Origin: Peribacillus frigoritolerans
GTDB taxonomy: Bacteria > Bacillota > Bacilli > Bacillales > DSM-1321
DNA length: 64,000 bases
NCBI RefSeq assembly: GCF_040250305.1
Contig: NZ_CP158190.1
Location: 32,501-96,500 of the forward strand
Reading direction: 5' to 3'
The notes under the pieces are model-generated. The model did no database searches. It saw only the letters and a list, made by a program, of their open reading frames with translations, and was not told the origin of the DNA. Positions 22,197-30,641 of the stretch are shown piece after piece. The first letter of the stretch is position 1. Each line of letters begins with the position of its first letter. Made by a program: the position numbers and the translations under genes.

Positions 22197-23570
22197 ATGA
22201 GTAATCGTTATGCAATAATATTGGCCGCTGGGCAAGGTACTAGGATGAAATCTAAGCTTTATAAGGTTTTGCACCCTGTTTGCGGGAAACCAATGGTACA
22301 ACATGTTATCGATCAAGTCAATCAACTTCAAATAGAAGATATTGTAACAGTCATCGGCCATGGAGCTGAAAAAGTTCAAGAACAACTTGGTGATTCATGC
22401 AAGTATGCCTTACAAGAACAGCAACTAGGTACGGCACATGCTGTAATGCAAGCGGAAAGCGTTTTATCCGTAAAAAATGGTACGACCCTTGTTATTTGCG
22501 GTGATACGCCTCTGATTAAAGCGGAAACGATGAAAGAGCTTATAGCATTGCATGAGCAAAGTCAGGCGAAAGCAACAATCTTAACAGCATATGCAGATAA
22601 CCCTGCTGGCTATGGAAGGGTCCTTCGCGGTGAAGGCGGACTTGTAGAAAAAATCGTCGAGCATAAGGATGCCTCTGATGAAGAAAGATATGTTAAGGAA
22701 ATAAATACCGGTACATATTGCTTCGACAATCAAGCATTGTTTAACGCGCTGACAAAAGTTTCAAATGAAAATGTCCAGGGAGAATATTACTTACCGGATG
22801 TCATTGAAATCTTAAAACAGGAAGGCGAAGTGGTGACGGCCTTCCAATCCAGTGATTTCGAGGAAACATTGGGTGTGAATGACCGTGTGGCTTTATCGCA
22901 GGCTGAACAAGTTTTACGGAAACGCATCAATGAAACGCATATGAGGAATGGTGTAACGATCATCGATCCGCTTACTACGTTCATTGAAGCGGATGTACAA
23001 ATCGGGCAGGATACAGTCATTAACCCTGGGTCATTCATTAAAGGAAAAAGTATTATCGGGCAGGATTGCTTAATTGGCCCGAATACGGAAATCAGTAATT
23101 GTGAAATTGGTGATGGAACGGAAGTCCTCCAATCGGTTGTACATGAAAGCAGTATTGGAAGTTTTGTAAAAATCGGTCCATTCGCACATGTTAGACCTCA
23201 ATCAGATATTAAGGATTCCGTTAAGATCGGTAATTTTGTCGAAATTAAAAAGACCGTTTTTGGCAAAGGAAGCAAAGTATCGCATTTGAGTTATATTGGT
23301 GATGCAGAGGTTGGGGAGAATGTTAATATAGGCTGCGGATCTATTACCGTGAATTACGACGGGAAAAATAAATATTTGACGAAGATTGAAGACAATGTTT
23401 TCATAGGCTGCAATTCTAATCTAGTTGCACCTGTAACGGTAGGAGAAGGAGCATATGTAGCTGCTGGGTCAACCATCACCCAAGATGTACCGCAGGATGC
23501 CCTATCCGTTGCTCGGGCTCGTCAAGTTAACAAAGAAGATTATGTCAAGAATTTGAAATTTAATAAATAA
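22197..23570 (+). CDS. glmU: Bifunctional UDP-GlcNAc pyrophosphorylase / GlcN-1-P acetyltransferase
   Basis: Makes UDP-N-acetylglucosamine for peptidoglycan and teichoic acids (gcaD in B. subtilis). The 457-residue protein has the N-terminal nucleotidyltransferase motif [19 protein letters not shown] (about 9-27) and a C-terminal left-handed beta-helix of hexapeptide repeats with the acetyltransferase residues in [16 protein letters not shown] and NYDGKNKY. Start ATG follows AATGGAGG. It is 15 bp from prs and shares its transcript. Confidence 0.98.
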   Translation: MSNRYAIILAAGQGTRMKSKLYKVLHPVCGKPMVQHVIDQVNQLQIEDIVTVIGHGAEKVQEQLGDSCKYALQEQQLGTAHAVMQAESVLSVKNGTTLVICGDTPLIKAETMKELIALHEQSQAKATILTAYADNPAGYGRVLRGEGGLVEKIVEHKDASDEERYVKEINTGTYCFDNQALFNALTKVSNENVQGEYYLPDVIEILKQEGEVVTAFQSSDFEETLGVNDRVALSQAEQVLRKRINETHMRNGVTIIDPLTTFIEADVQIGQDTVINPGSFIKGKSIIGQDCLIGPNTEISNCEIGDGTEVLQSVVHESSIGSFVKIGPFAHVRPQSDIKDSVKIGNFVEIKKTVFGKGSKVSHLSYIGDAEVGENVNIGCGSITVNYDGKNKYLTKIEDNVFIGCNSNLVAPVTVGEGAYVAAGSTITQDVPQDALSVARARQVNKEDYVKNLKFNK

Positions 23571-23585
23571 CCGACGGAGGTCATC

Positions 23586-24539
23586 ATGTCAAATCAGTAT
23601 TTAGATCCTAATTTAAAAGTATTCTCTTTAAATTCAAACTTCGATTTAGCTCAGGAAATTGCTGCTGCAATCGGTGTTGAACTTGGAAAATGTAGCGTAA
23701 CAAGTTTCAGTGACGGTGAAGTTCAGATTAATATTGAAGAAAGTATTCGTGGCTGTGACGTATACGTAATCCAATCAACAAGCCAACCAGTCAATGAAAA
23801 TTTAATGGAACTTTTAATTATGATCGATGCTCTTAAACGTGCTTCAGCTAAAACGATCAATATTGTAATGCCATATTACGGTTATGCCCGACAAGATCGT
23901 AAAGCGCGTGCGCGTGAACCAATTACAGCTAAACTTGTCGCAAATCTTTTAGAAACGGCTGGTGCCCACCGAGTAATCACATTAGATCTTCACGCACCAC
24001 AAATTCAAGGTTTCTTCGATATTCTGATCGATCACCTTGTTGCTGTTCCGATTTTAGCTGATTTCTTCAAGGAAAAAGATTTAAGTGATATCGTCATCGT
24101 TTCCCCAGATCATGGCGGTGTAACACGTGCCCGTAAAATGGCCGATCGCCTAAAAGCGCCGATCGCCATTATCGATAAGCGCCGTCCAAGACCGAACGTG
24201 GCTGAAGTCATGAACATCATTGGTAATATTGAAGGGAAGACAGCAATACTGATTGATGACATCATCGATACTGCAGGAACTATTACACTAGCGGCCAATG
24301 CCCTTGTGGAGAATGGCGCTAAAGCAGTGTATGCCTGTTGTACACACCCAGTCCTTTCAGGTCCTGCCATCGAAAGGATTCAAAATTCAACGATCAAGGA
24401 ATTGGTCGTGACTAACTCGATTGCCCTATCTGAAGATAAGAAAATCGATAAAATTGTTGGACTTTCTGTAGCACCATTGATTGCAGAAGCAATTATTCGT
24501 GTGCATGAGGAACAATCGGTCAGCACATTATTCGATTGA
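23586..24539 (+). CDS. prs: Ribose-phosphate pyrophosphokinase (PRPP synthase)
   Basis: Makes PRPP from ribose 5-phosphate and ATP for purine, pyrimidine, NAD, His and Trp synthesis. The 317-residue class I enzyme has [12 protein letters not shown] (about 132-143), the flexible-loop region [14 protein letters not shown] (about 171-184) and the PRPP loop [10 protein letters not shown] (about 222-231). Start ATG follows CGGAGG. Several PRPP users or sensors are nearby (purR, hpt). A strong terminator follows. Confidence 0.98.
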   Translation: MSNQYLDPNLKVFSLNSNFDLAQEIAAAIGVELGKCSVTSFSDGEVQINIEESIRGCDVYVIQSTSQPVNENLMELLIMIDALKRASAKTINIVMPYYGYARQDRKARAREPITAKLVANLLETAGAHRVITLDLHAPQIQGFFDILIDHLVAVPILADFFKEKDLSDIVIVSPDHGGVTRARKMADRLKAPIAIIDKRRPRPNVAEVMNIIGNIEGKTAILIDDIIDTAGTITLAANALVENGAKAVYACCTHPVLSGPAIERIQNSTIKELVVTNSIALSEDKKIDKIVGLSVAPLIAEAIIRVHEEQSVSTLFD

Positions 24540-24553
24540 TAACATAATAAACG

Positions 24554-24590
24554 AAAACACGGCGGGCCATCGGGCTCGCCGTGTTTTTGT
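24554..24590 (+). terminator. Terminator after prs
   Basis: AAACACGGCG...CGCCGTGTTT with a loop around GGCCATCGGG, followed by T run. It marks the left border of the inserted ssu region. Confidence 0.92.
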
Positions 24591-24620
24591 TTAAAGTTTC
24601 AGAAAACACCCAATTCTTAG

Positions 24621-24649
24621 TTGACAGATGAGAATAGTAATAATAAAAT
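24621..24649 (+). promoter_or_regulatory. Sigma-A promoter of the ssu operon leader
   Basis: TTGACA, 17-bp spacer, TAAAAT. Transcription would start near 24656, leaving an untranslated leader of about 195 nt before ssuA. Confidence 0.75.
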
Positions 24650-24655
24650 AGCTAT

Positions 24656-24849
24656 ACAAATTCATTTCATTTTCAAATGAAAACTGTAGTACTAACGCAG
24701 GTGCATACTGGTTAACGCCGATCGGACTACCGAAGGCTCCTTTTCACTTACCAATAGAACATTAGGCATCATTTTGCCCTATTGTCTTATCGGTGAAGGA
24801 AAGGAGCCTTTTATTTTTATATAAATAGTTTAAGAAGGGTGTGCAGAAT
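24656..24849 (+). ncRNA. Structured leader of the ssu operon, possible riboswitch or attenuator
   Basis: The leader holds three inverted-repeat units: TTTCAT/ATGAAA near 24665-24682; a small two-stem unit with GTAGT (24686) pairing ACTAC (24730) around GGTG (24700) / CGCC (24719); and a long hairpin ending in TTTTATTTTT. It resembles no riboswitch class I can name (no S-box, T-box, TPP or cobalamin signature). It could be a transcription attenuator for ssuA or a separate small RNA of about 165 nt ending at the hairpin. Function is inference. Confidence 0.5.
24733..24819 (+). terminator. Terminator-like hairpin upstream of ssuA
   Basis: AAGGCTCCTT (24733) pairs with AAGGAGCCTT (24801-24810); inside, TTCAC pairs GTGAA and CAATAG pairs CTATTG. 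The stem is followed by TTATTTTT and lies 30 bases before the ssuA start, after the operon's own promoter. Confidence 0.75.
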
Positions 24850-25830
24850 ATGAAGAAAAAACGAAAGATATGGCTGCTGTCCATCTTCAGCATCTTCATG
24901 CTGATAGTAAGTGCATGTGGGCAGGAAAAGAACAGTTCCACAAGTGCTGACGCAAAAGAATCAGATAAAACCATCCGAATCGGTTATCAAAAATTCGGGA
25001 CATTAAATATTTTAAAATCAAAAGGGAATCTGGAAACGCGTTTAAAAGAAGTGGGATATACCGTCGATTGGACTGAATTCCCTGCAGGACCTCAGCTGCT
25101 TGAAGCCTTGAATGTCGGCAGCCTTGATTTTGGGCACACAGGGGAGGCGCCGCCGATATTTGCACAGGCAGCCAAGGCTCCGCTTGTCTATATTGCCAAT
25201 CAACCGGCAAACCCATCAGGAGAGGCCATAGTCGTACAAAATGATTCACCCATTAAAAATGTGAAAGATTTAAAGGGAAAGAAGGTTGGTTTGAATAAAG
25301 GTTCCAATGTTCATTATTTATTGGTCAAAGCTTTAGAGGAAGCAGGACTTACTCTTGATGATATTACCCCGGTCTACTTGCCACCGGCAGATGCGAGGGC
25401 CGCTTTTGAAGGAAACCAAATTGATGCCTGGGTAATATGGGATCCATTTTTATCAGCGGCGGAATTGGAGCTTGAAACGAAAACGATCCGGGATGGAGAA
25501 GGACTGGTTGCGAATCGTGAATTCTTCTTGGCAACTGATTCATTTGCCGGGAACGAAGAGGCTTTGAAGATCATCAAAGAAGAACTGATAAAAGTTGATA
25601 AATGGATTGAAGAAAACCCAAGGGAGGTCGCTGAGTTTTTATCTCCGGAAATTGGAATGAGTGTGGAGGCATTGGAAAAAACATTAAATAGAAAAGAATA
25701 CGGACTTGAGGAGATTTCCAGTACGGTTTTGGATGATCAACAAAAGATTGCCGATACATTTTTTAATCTTAAATTAATTCCAAGCAAGATTAATGTTCTA
25801 GATGCATCTGCAGATGTTAAAAAAAATTAA
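24850..25830 (+). CDS. ssuA: Aliphatic sulfonate ABC transporter, substrate-binding lipoprotein
   Basis: Lipid-anchored binding protein that captures alkanesulfonates outside the membrane for the SsuBC transporter. The 326-residue protein has a signal peptide with lipobox LIVSAC (cysteine about residue 23), then a periplasmic-binding type 2 fold with TIRIGYQKFGTLNILK and VGSLDFGHTGEAPPIFAQA typical of SsuA/TauA-like proteins. ATG 24850 is chosen over GTG 24841, which is 2 bases from AAGAAGGG. First gene of a four-gene operon; specificity between sulfonates is inferred from the neighbouring monooxygenase. Confidence 0.93.
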   Translation: MKKKRKIWLLSIFSIFMLIVSACGQEKNSSTSADAKESDKTIRIGYQKFGTLNILKSKGNLETRLKEVGYTVDWTEFPAGPQLLEALNVGSLDFGHTGEAPPIFAQAAKAPLVYIANQPANPSGEAIVVQNDSPIKNVKDLKGKKVGLNKGSNVHYLLVKALEEAGLTLDDITPVYLPPADARAAFEGNQIDAWVIWDPFLSAAELELETKTIRDGEGLVANREFFLATDSFAGNEEALKIIKEELIKVDKWIEENPREVAEFLSPEIGMSVEALEKTLNRKEYGLEEISSTVLDDQQKIADTFFNLKLIPSKINVLDASADVKKN

Positions 25831-25842
25831 GGGGGAAATAAA

Positions 25843-27009
25843 ATGAAAGTATTTTGGTTTTTGCCATCACATGGGGAAAGTCGCTATTTAGGATCGACAA
25901 AGGGAGGGAGAGCGATTACACTTCCTTATTTAAGACAAATTGCACAGGCAGTCGATCATTTAGGTTTTGAAGGGGCTTTGCTTCCAACAGGCCGGTCTTG
26001 TGAGGATGCTTGGGTAGTTGGTTCTTCATTGATTTCTGCAACGGAAAGAATGAAATTTTTAGTTGCGATCCGTCCAGGTTTAATGTCGCCAACCTTGGCT
26101 GCGCGTATGGCTTCAAGCTTCGACCGGTTGTCGAATGGCCGTCTTTTGATCAATGTTGTAACTGGGGGGGACCCAGTCGAATTGGCAGGTGATGGCGTGT
26201 TTCTAAATCATGAGGAACGCTATGAGCAAACAAATGAATTTCTCGATATCTGGAGAAGGGAAATGTCTGGTGAGAGTGTGGACTATGAAGGGGAGCATCT
26301 AAAGGTTGAAGGCGGGAATATTCTGTTGTCACCTGTACAAAAACCGTACCCACCGCTCTATTTCGGAGGTTCATCCGAGCCAGCCATCGATATATCGGGA
26401 AAGCATATTGATGTCTACTTGACTTGGGGTGAGCCGCCGGTGCAAGTTGCTGAAAAAATTGAAAAGGTACGTAAAAAAGCAGCCGAGTACGGACGTGAAG
26501 TCAGATTCGGCATTCGCATGCATGTCATTGTAAGAGAAACGGAAGAAAAAGCTTGGCAGGCAGCGGACGAACTCATTAAATATGTGGATGATGAAATGAT
26601 TGAAAATTCACAAAAGATTTTTGAGCGATTTGATTCAGTGGGACAGAAGCGGATGTCGCAACTTCATAATGGAAGCAGGGATTCACTCGAAATCAGTCCA
26701 AATTTATGGGCGGGTGTAGGTCTAGTGCGCGGTGGTGCCGGTACAGCACTAGTCGGAAGTGCGGAAAATGTTGCCGCCAGAATGAAGGAATATGAAGAAA
26801 TCGGAATAGAATCCTTTGTTTTATCCGGGTACCCTCACCTGGAAGAAGCGTACCGTGTGGCGGAATTATTATTCCCTTTACTCCCTGTCGAACAGCAGCA
26901 AGTTCCTGTTTCGAAAGCGACGAGTCCATTCGGGGAAATACTGGCAAATGACCACTACCCTACAAAAGGAAGTGAAATTGAAGATGAAGTTAAACAAAAA
27001 GTTCAATAG
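25843..27009 (+). CDS. ssuD: FMNH2-dependent alkanesulfonate monooxygenase
   Basis: Flavin-dependent TIM-barrel (luciferase-like) oxygenase that splits alkanesulfonates into aldehyde and sulfite, releasing sulfur for cysteine synthesis. The 388-residue protein begins [17 protein letters not shown] and has [20 protein letters not shown] (about 101-120) and the conserved active-site arginine region [21 protein letters not shown] split by family motifs. Start ATG follows AAGGGGGAAA, 12 bp after ssuA. A separate NADPH-FMN reductase (SsuE) would be needed; none is encoded here. It overlaps ssuC by 26 bp. Confidence 0.96.
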   Translation: MKVFWFLPSHGESRYLGSTKGGRAITLPYLRQIAQAVDHLGFEGALLPTGRSCEDAWVVGSSLISATERMKFLVAIRPGLMSPTLAARMASSFDRLSNGRLLINVVTGGDPVELAGDGVFLNHEERYEQTNEFLDIWRREMSGESVDYEGEHLKVEGGNILLSPVQKPYPPLYFGGSSEPAIDISGKHIDVYLTWGEPPVQVAEKIEKVRKKAAEYGREVRFGIRMHVIVRETEEKAWQAADELIKYVDDEMIENSQKIFERFDSVGQKRMSQLHNGSRDSLEISPNLWAGVGLVRGGAGTALVGSAENVAARMKEYEEIGIESFVLSGYPHLEEAYRVAELLFPLLPVEQQQVPVSKATSPFGEILANDHYPTKGSEIEDEVKQKVQ

Positions 27010-27757
27010 GTTCCACCTCATATCATGGCTTGTGCCCATTCTCCTTTTGGTAACTTGGCAGCTGCTGTCTTTGTGGGGGATTCTGTCGGAACGGATATTG
27101 CCTGCCCCGACTGAAGTCTTTCAAGCTGGCGTCGCTTTATTGAAAACAGGGGAACTTATAGATTATATCGGCATCAGTGCTCAGCGGGCATTCATCGGCT
27201 TTTTAATCGGCGGGGTCATTGGTTTTGTACTAGGGTTGTTAAATGGATTATCATCCATTGCTGAAAGCTTATTCGATACATCGCTTCAGATGTTGCGTAA
27301 CATTCCGCATTTAGCTTTAATACCACTGGTGATTCTATGGTTTGGTATAGAAGAAGAAGCGAAAATTTTCCTTGTCGCTTTAGGGGTTCTATTTCCTATC
27401 TACTTAAATACATTTCATGGAGTGAAATCGGTGGATAAGGATTTAATTGAAGCGGCAAGGGTTTATGGGTTAAGTGGTTTTTCTTTATTCTGGAATGTGA
27501 TCCTCCCTGCAGCCTTTCCATCCATTTTGGTGGGTATCCGCTTCTCCCTTGGAATCATGTGGGTCACATTAATTGTCGCAGAAACAATATCCGCCAATTC
27601 CGGAATAGGATATATGGCAATGAATGCCCGGGAATTCATGAGGATGGATATTGTTGTTCTCAGTATTCTCTTATATGCCTTATTGGGAAAAATATCGGAC
27701 GTTGCGGCCAAATTAATTGAAAAAAGATGCTTAAAGTGGCATCCATCATACCAATGA
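26984..27757 (+). CDS. ssuC: Aliphatic sulfonate ABC transporter, permease
   Basis: Integral membrane subunit of the sulfonate importer. The 257-residue protein has about six membrane segments, beginning with a hydrophobic helix at about 12-32, and the EAA loop with [20 protein letters not shown] (about 150-169), which contacts the ATPase. ATG 26984 is chosen; a TTG two codons earlier (26978) is equally placed relative to AGGAAG. The start lies inside the end of ssuD, so translation is coupled. Confidence 0.94.
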   Translation: MKLNKKFNRFHLISWLVPILLLVTWQLLSLWGILSERILPAPTEVFQAGVALLKTGELIDYIGISAQRAFIGFLIGGVIGFVLGLLNGLSSIAESLFDTSLQMLRNIPHLALIPLVILWFGIEEEAKIFLVALGVLFPIYLNTFHGVKSVDKDLIEAARVYGLSGFSLFWNVILPAAFPSILVGIRFSLGIMWVTLIVAETISANSGIGYMAMNAREFMRMDIVVLSILLYALLGKISDVAAKLIEKRCLKWHPSYQ

Positions 27758-27770
27758 GGAGGTCATTAAT

Positions 27771-28523
27771 ATGATAAATGGTAATTCGTTGGAGTTGCAG
27801 GGTGTAAGAAAGGATTTTGGGGAGTTTGAAGTATTAAAGGGAATGGACCTCACATTTAAAAAAGGGGAATTTGTAGCCATTGTCGGTAAGAGTGGGTGTG
27901 GAAAGAGCACCTTGCTTCGTCTTGTGGCAGGACTGGAACAGCCGACGGGCGGGCAGATACTGGTGAATGGAAAGCCATTGAATGGATTAAATAAATCGTC
28001 ACGTACGATGTTCCAGGATGGAAGGCTGTTTCCTTGGAAAAAAATCCTTGAAAATATTGGTGTAGGCTTAAAAGGGGATTGGAGGCCAAATGCTATGGAA
28101 TTACTGGAGCAAGTGGGCCTTGCAGATCGAGCAAATGAGTGGCCGTCCGTTTTATCTGGGGGGCAGAAACAAAGGGTGGCATTAGCGAGGGCATTGGTGA
28201 ACCAGCCTGACATACTCCTCTTGGATGAGCCGTTGGGGGCATTGGATGCTTTGACGAGAATTGGCATGCAAAGGCTGATTGAGGAGCTATGGAGGAAAAG
28301 GGACTTTACTGCCTTGCTTGTTACACATGATGTTGAAGAAGCCGTAATGCTTGCCGACCGTGTCATATTAATCGAAGAAGGCAAAGTCGTCATGAATAAG
28401 GAAATCAATCTGCCGAGACCGCGGAAAAAGGATAGCATTCAATATTCATCACTAGCAGTCCAAATCCTTAACCGGGTGATGCAAGTTGAGGGGGAAATGG
28501 AAAAAAAGGCGATTCACGCTTGA
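27771..28523 (+). CDS. ssuB: Aliphatic sulfonate ABC transporter, ATP-binding protein
   Basis: ATPase subunit that powers sulfonate import. The 250-residue protein has Walker [10 protein letters not shown] (about 39-47), the signature [10 protein letters not shown] (about 126-135), Walker [13 protein letters not shown] (about 146-157) and the switch histidine in VTHDVEEA. Start ATG follows GAGGAGGTC, 13 bp after ssuC. It closes the ssuA-ssuD-ssuC-ssuB operon. No clear terminator was seen between it and the ctc promoter. Confidence 0.96.
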   Translation: MINGNSLELQGVRKDFGEFEVLKGMDLTFKKGEFVAIVGKSGCGKSTLLRLVAGLEQPTGGQILVNGKPLNGLNKSSRTMFQDGRLFPWKKILENIGVGLKGDWRPNAMELLEQVGLADRANEWPSVLSGGQKQRVALARALVNQPDILLLDEPLGALDALTRIGMQRLIEELWRKRDFTALLVTHDVEEAVMLADRVILIEEGKVVMNKEINLPRPRKKDSIQYSSLAVQILNRVMQVEGEMEKKAIHA

Positions 28524-28617
28524 ATCAGAGAAAAAAATGAAAAAAGATTTTGCAGAAAATACCTATGTTTACCATATGTTTATCACCTTCTTGCTCCCTT
28601 CGGATTTTACCTTTCAT

Positions 28618-28643
28618 GTTTAATGATTCGCCATTTAGGGAAA
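28618..28643 (+). promoter_or_regulatory. Sigma-B promoter of ctc
   Basis: GTTTAA, 14-bp spacer, GGGAAA: a match to the general-stress pattern GTTTaa / GGGwaw. ctc is a classical sigma-B gene in B. subtilis. The promoter sits 50 bp before the ctc start, within a longer in-frame extension that can therefore be discarded. Confidence 0.8.
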
Positions 28644-28693
28644 TGTTAAATATAGAGAAACTTGCAATTCATATTCAGGAAGGCGGAGGATGT

Positions 28694-29332
28694 ATGAGTA
28701 ATATATTAGCTGCGAAAGAACGTACGGATTCAAAACACTCTAATTTAAGGAATTTGAGAGAAAACGGCGAAATCCCTGCGATAGTATATGGCAATAAAAA
28801 TGACAGTACGGCCATTTCAGTCAATAATATTGAGCTTCAAAAGACAATCAAGGAAATAGGCCGTAATGGAATCATTTCATTGGACTTGGAAGGTAAGAAT
28901 TATAAAGTCATGCTCTCTGACTATCAAAAGGATCCAATAAAGAACTCCATTTATCATGCAGACTTTTTAATTGTAGATATGTCCGCCCAATTACAGGCAC
29001 AAGTTCGCATTAACCTTGTCGGTGTTTGTAAAGGCGTGAAAGACGGCGGGGTCCTTCAGCAGTCTCTTCATGAAGTGACGGTTACGGCTAAACCTAATGA
29101 CATTCCTGACTCCATCGATGTTGACGTTACCGAACTTCAGGTAGGGGATACAATCTACATATCCGATATCCAAACGAATAAACAAGTTACAATCGGCAAT
29201 GATGGTGAAGAAGTCGTTGCATCTGTTTTGGCTCCTCGCCAGGAAGAGGAAATAAGTACAGGTGAACAGCAAGATGGCGGTATCCCTGAAAATGAAGAAG
29301 GCAGGGAAACCAAGGCATCACCAGAGTCATGA
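28694..29332 (+). CDS. ctc: General stress protein Ctc, ribosomal protein L25 family
   Basis: 5S-rRNA-binding L25/TL5-type ribosomal protein induced by stress. The 212-residue protein has the N-terminal L25 domain (about 1-95: LRENGEIPAIVYG), a C-terminal CTC beta domain (about 100-185: VRINLVGVCKGVKDGG) and an acidic, glutamate-rich tail. ATG 28694 follows GGAGG at 28684-28688; an in-frame ATG at 28550 lies upstream of the sigma-B promoter and is rejected. In B. subtilis ctc follows prs directly; here the ssu operon lies between. Confidence 0.96.
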   Translation: MSNILAAKERTDSKHSNLRNLRENGEIPAIVYGNKNDSTAISVNNIELQKTIKEIGRNGIISLDLEGKNYKVMLSDYQKDPIKNSIYHADFLIVDMSAQLQAQVRINLVGVCKGVKDGGVLQQSLHEVTVTAKPNDIPDSIDVDVTELQVGDTIYISDIQTNKQVTIGNDGEEVVASVLAPRQEEEISTGEQQDGGIPENEEGRETKASPES

Positions 29333-29356
29333 TGCCGGGATTAAACAAGTGAATCG

Positions 29357-29365
29357 TGATATAAT
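29357..29365 (+). promoter_or_regulatory. Extended -10 promoter candidate before pth
   Basis: TGATATAAT is an exact extended -10 (TGnTATAAT); no good -35 was found. It would give pth a leader of about 210 nt. Confidence 0.5.
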
Positions 29366-29369
29366 AGGC

Positions 29370-29560
29370 GTAGCTCTTAACGAGTTACGTCTTTTCAATC
29401 TCTGGATGCATCCATTTAAGCCGGACCATGATTGACTTCTTTAATTAGGGTTTTTCCTAATTAGTTCTCCGGTCGCTTGCAGGCAAGCTTGAAATTAGGG
29501 TACTATTTTTCTAAGGTCAATGATCTTGGAAAAACTTCGTCCCAGCGTAACTCCCTAAAT
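29370..29560 (+). other. Structured spacer between ctc and pth
   Basis: No gene. GTAGCTC-ttaac-GAGTTAC (29370-29388) followed by GTCTTTTC may be a weak ctc terminator. After it, AAGCCGGA (29419) pairs with TCCGGTCGCTT (29478) around an inner hairpin AATTAGG-gttttt-CCTAATT, and CTTGCAGGCAAG forms another small hairpin. This spacer could be an untranslated leader of pth; no known RNA family is recognised. Confidence 0.45.
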
Positions 29561-29584
29561 AACGGTAATGACGGAGTGTGAATC

Positions 29585-30145
29585 ATGAAAATTATTGTAG
29601 GGTTAGGGAACCCAGGTAAACAATATGAAAAAACTCGGCATAACGTCGGATTTGAAGTAATAGATGAGTTATCCAAAAGATGGTCGATCCCACTTGATCA
29701 AGCAAAGCATAAGGGGATCTATGGTGTGGGAATGGTGAAGGGAGAAAAAGTTTTATTGCTTAAACCCTTAACCTACATGAATTTGTCAGGGGAATCCATT
29801 TCGGCTGTCATGCATTTCTTTAAGGTGGATATCGCGGATGTTGTCATTATATATGATGACCTTGATTTGCCTCCAGGGAAGCTTCGCCTTCGTCAAAAAG
29901 GAAGTGCAGGCGGTCATAATGGGATAAAATCTTCAATTGCCCATTTGGGTACACAGGAATTCAATCGAATCAGAATAGGCATTGGCCGCCCGCTTGGCCG
30001 TATTCCGGTATCTGACTATGTTTTAGGGCGTTTTTCGCCTGAAGAATGGGATCATGTCGGGGCAACGATCGAAAAAAGCGCAGCTTCTTGTGAAGCCTGG
30101 TTGGAAAAACCATTTCTACAGGTCATGAACGAATATAACCAATAA
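29585..30145 (+). CDS. pth: Peptidyl-tRNA hydrolase
   Basis: Recycles peptidyl-tRNAs that drop off ribosomes (spoVC in B. subtilis). The 186-residue protein has [18 protein letters not shown] (about 6-23) with the catalytic histidine at about 20, TYMNLSGES (about 64-72) and the aspartate in [14 protein letters not shown] (about 91-104). Start ATG is preceded by GACGGAGTG. It is followed after 105 bp by fin. Confidence 0.98.
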   Translation: MKIIVGLGNPGKQYEKTRHNVGFEVIDELSKRWSIPLDQAKHKGIYGVGMVKGEKVLLLKPLTYMNLSGESISAVMHFFKVDIADVVIIYDDLDLPPGKLRLRQKGSAGGHNGIKSSIAHLGTQEFNRIRIGIGRPLGRIPVSDYVLGRFSPEEWDHVGATIEKSAASCEAWLEKPFLQVMNEYNQ

Positions 30146-30190
30146 GCAGAGAGTAGATATAAGTAAAGAATAATATCTTCCTGTTTCGCT

Positions 30191-30221
30191 GAATAAAACC
30201 CCTCTACTTTTGTACATACTA
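30191..30221 (+). promoter_or_regulatory. Forespore (sigma-F/G) promoter candidate of fin
   Basis: GAATA, 19-bp spacer, CATACTA. The -10 fits CATnnTA exactly; spacing is one base longer than usual. fin is a forespore gene in B. subtilis. Confidence 0.55.
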
Positions 30222-30250
30222 ACACTATTACTAAAATAGGGGGTTACCAA

Positions 30251-30481
30251 ATGGCTCTCCATTATCGATGCCGACATTGCGGAACTAAGCTGGGCTCAAT
30301 CGAGGCACACTCACTGAGTACGGAGCAGTTAGGTTTTAATCAACTTACCGATGAAGAGCGACAAGAGATGATCGTTTATGATTCTGAAGGGGATATGCAT
30401 GTAAGGGCGATATGTGAAGACTGTCATGAATCGCTGCAAAGAAACCCTGATTTATATGAAAACGATTATATTATTCATTAG
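30251..30481 (+). CDS. fin: Anti-sigma-F factor Fin (YabK)
   Basis: Small protein that binds sigma F-RNA polymerase and helps the switch from sigma F to sigma G in the forespore. The 76-residue product has two zinc-type pairs, CRHC (residues 7-10) and CEDC (about 56-59), the full length of B. subtilis Fin, and the conserved segment [22 protein letters not shown]. Start ATG follows AGGGGG. It lies between pth and mfd as expected. Confidence 0.95.
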   Translation: MALHYRCRHCGTKLGSIEAHSLSTEQLGFNQLTDEERQEMIVYDSEGDMHVRAICEDCHESLQRNPDLYENDYIIH

Positions 30482-30641
30482 CGGGAGAGGGCTTTGGACA
30501 AAATCCAAAGCATTTTTCCGTTTGTCTGGAATACCAGGGCACAAAAAAATGCCGTTAATAAAAAGGACGCTTGGTTAATTGGCCAAGTTCTAATACAAAG
30601 ATTTCAAATGGTTTTCGCACGTTAAGAGAGGGGGGAAGAAA

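Noticed and set aside
24661..24740. SAM-I, TPP, cobalamin, guanidine, glycine or ZTP riboswitch in the ssu leader
   Set aside because: None of the conserved core sequences of these classes could be matched; kept as an unclassified leader instead.
27746..28438. 230-codon open frame antisense to ssuB
   Set aside because: Exact shadow of a well-supported ABC ATPase gene; serine- and proline-rich translation typical of antisense frames, no family match.
24540..28560. Transposon or prophage carrying the ssu genes
   Set aside because: No transposase, integrase, terminal repeats or target duplication visible at either border.
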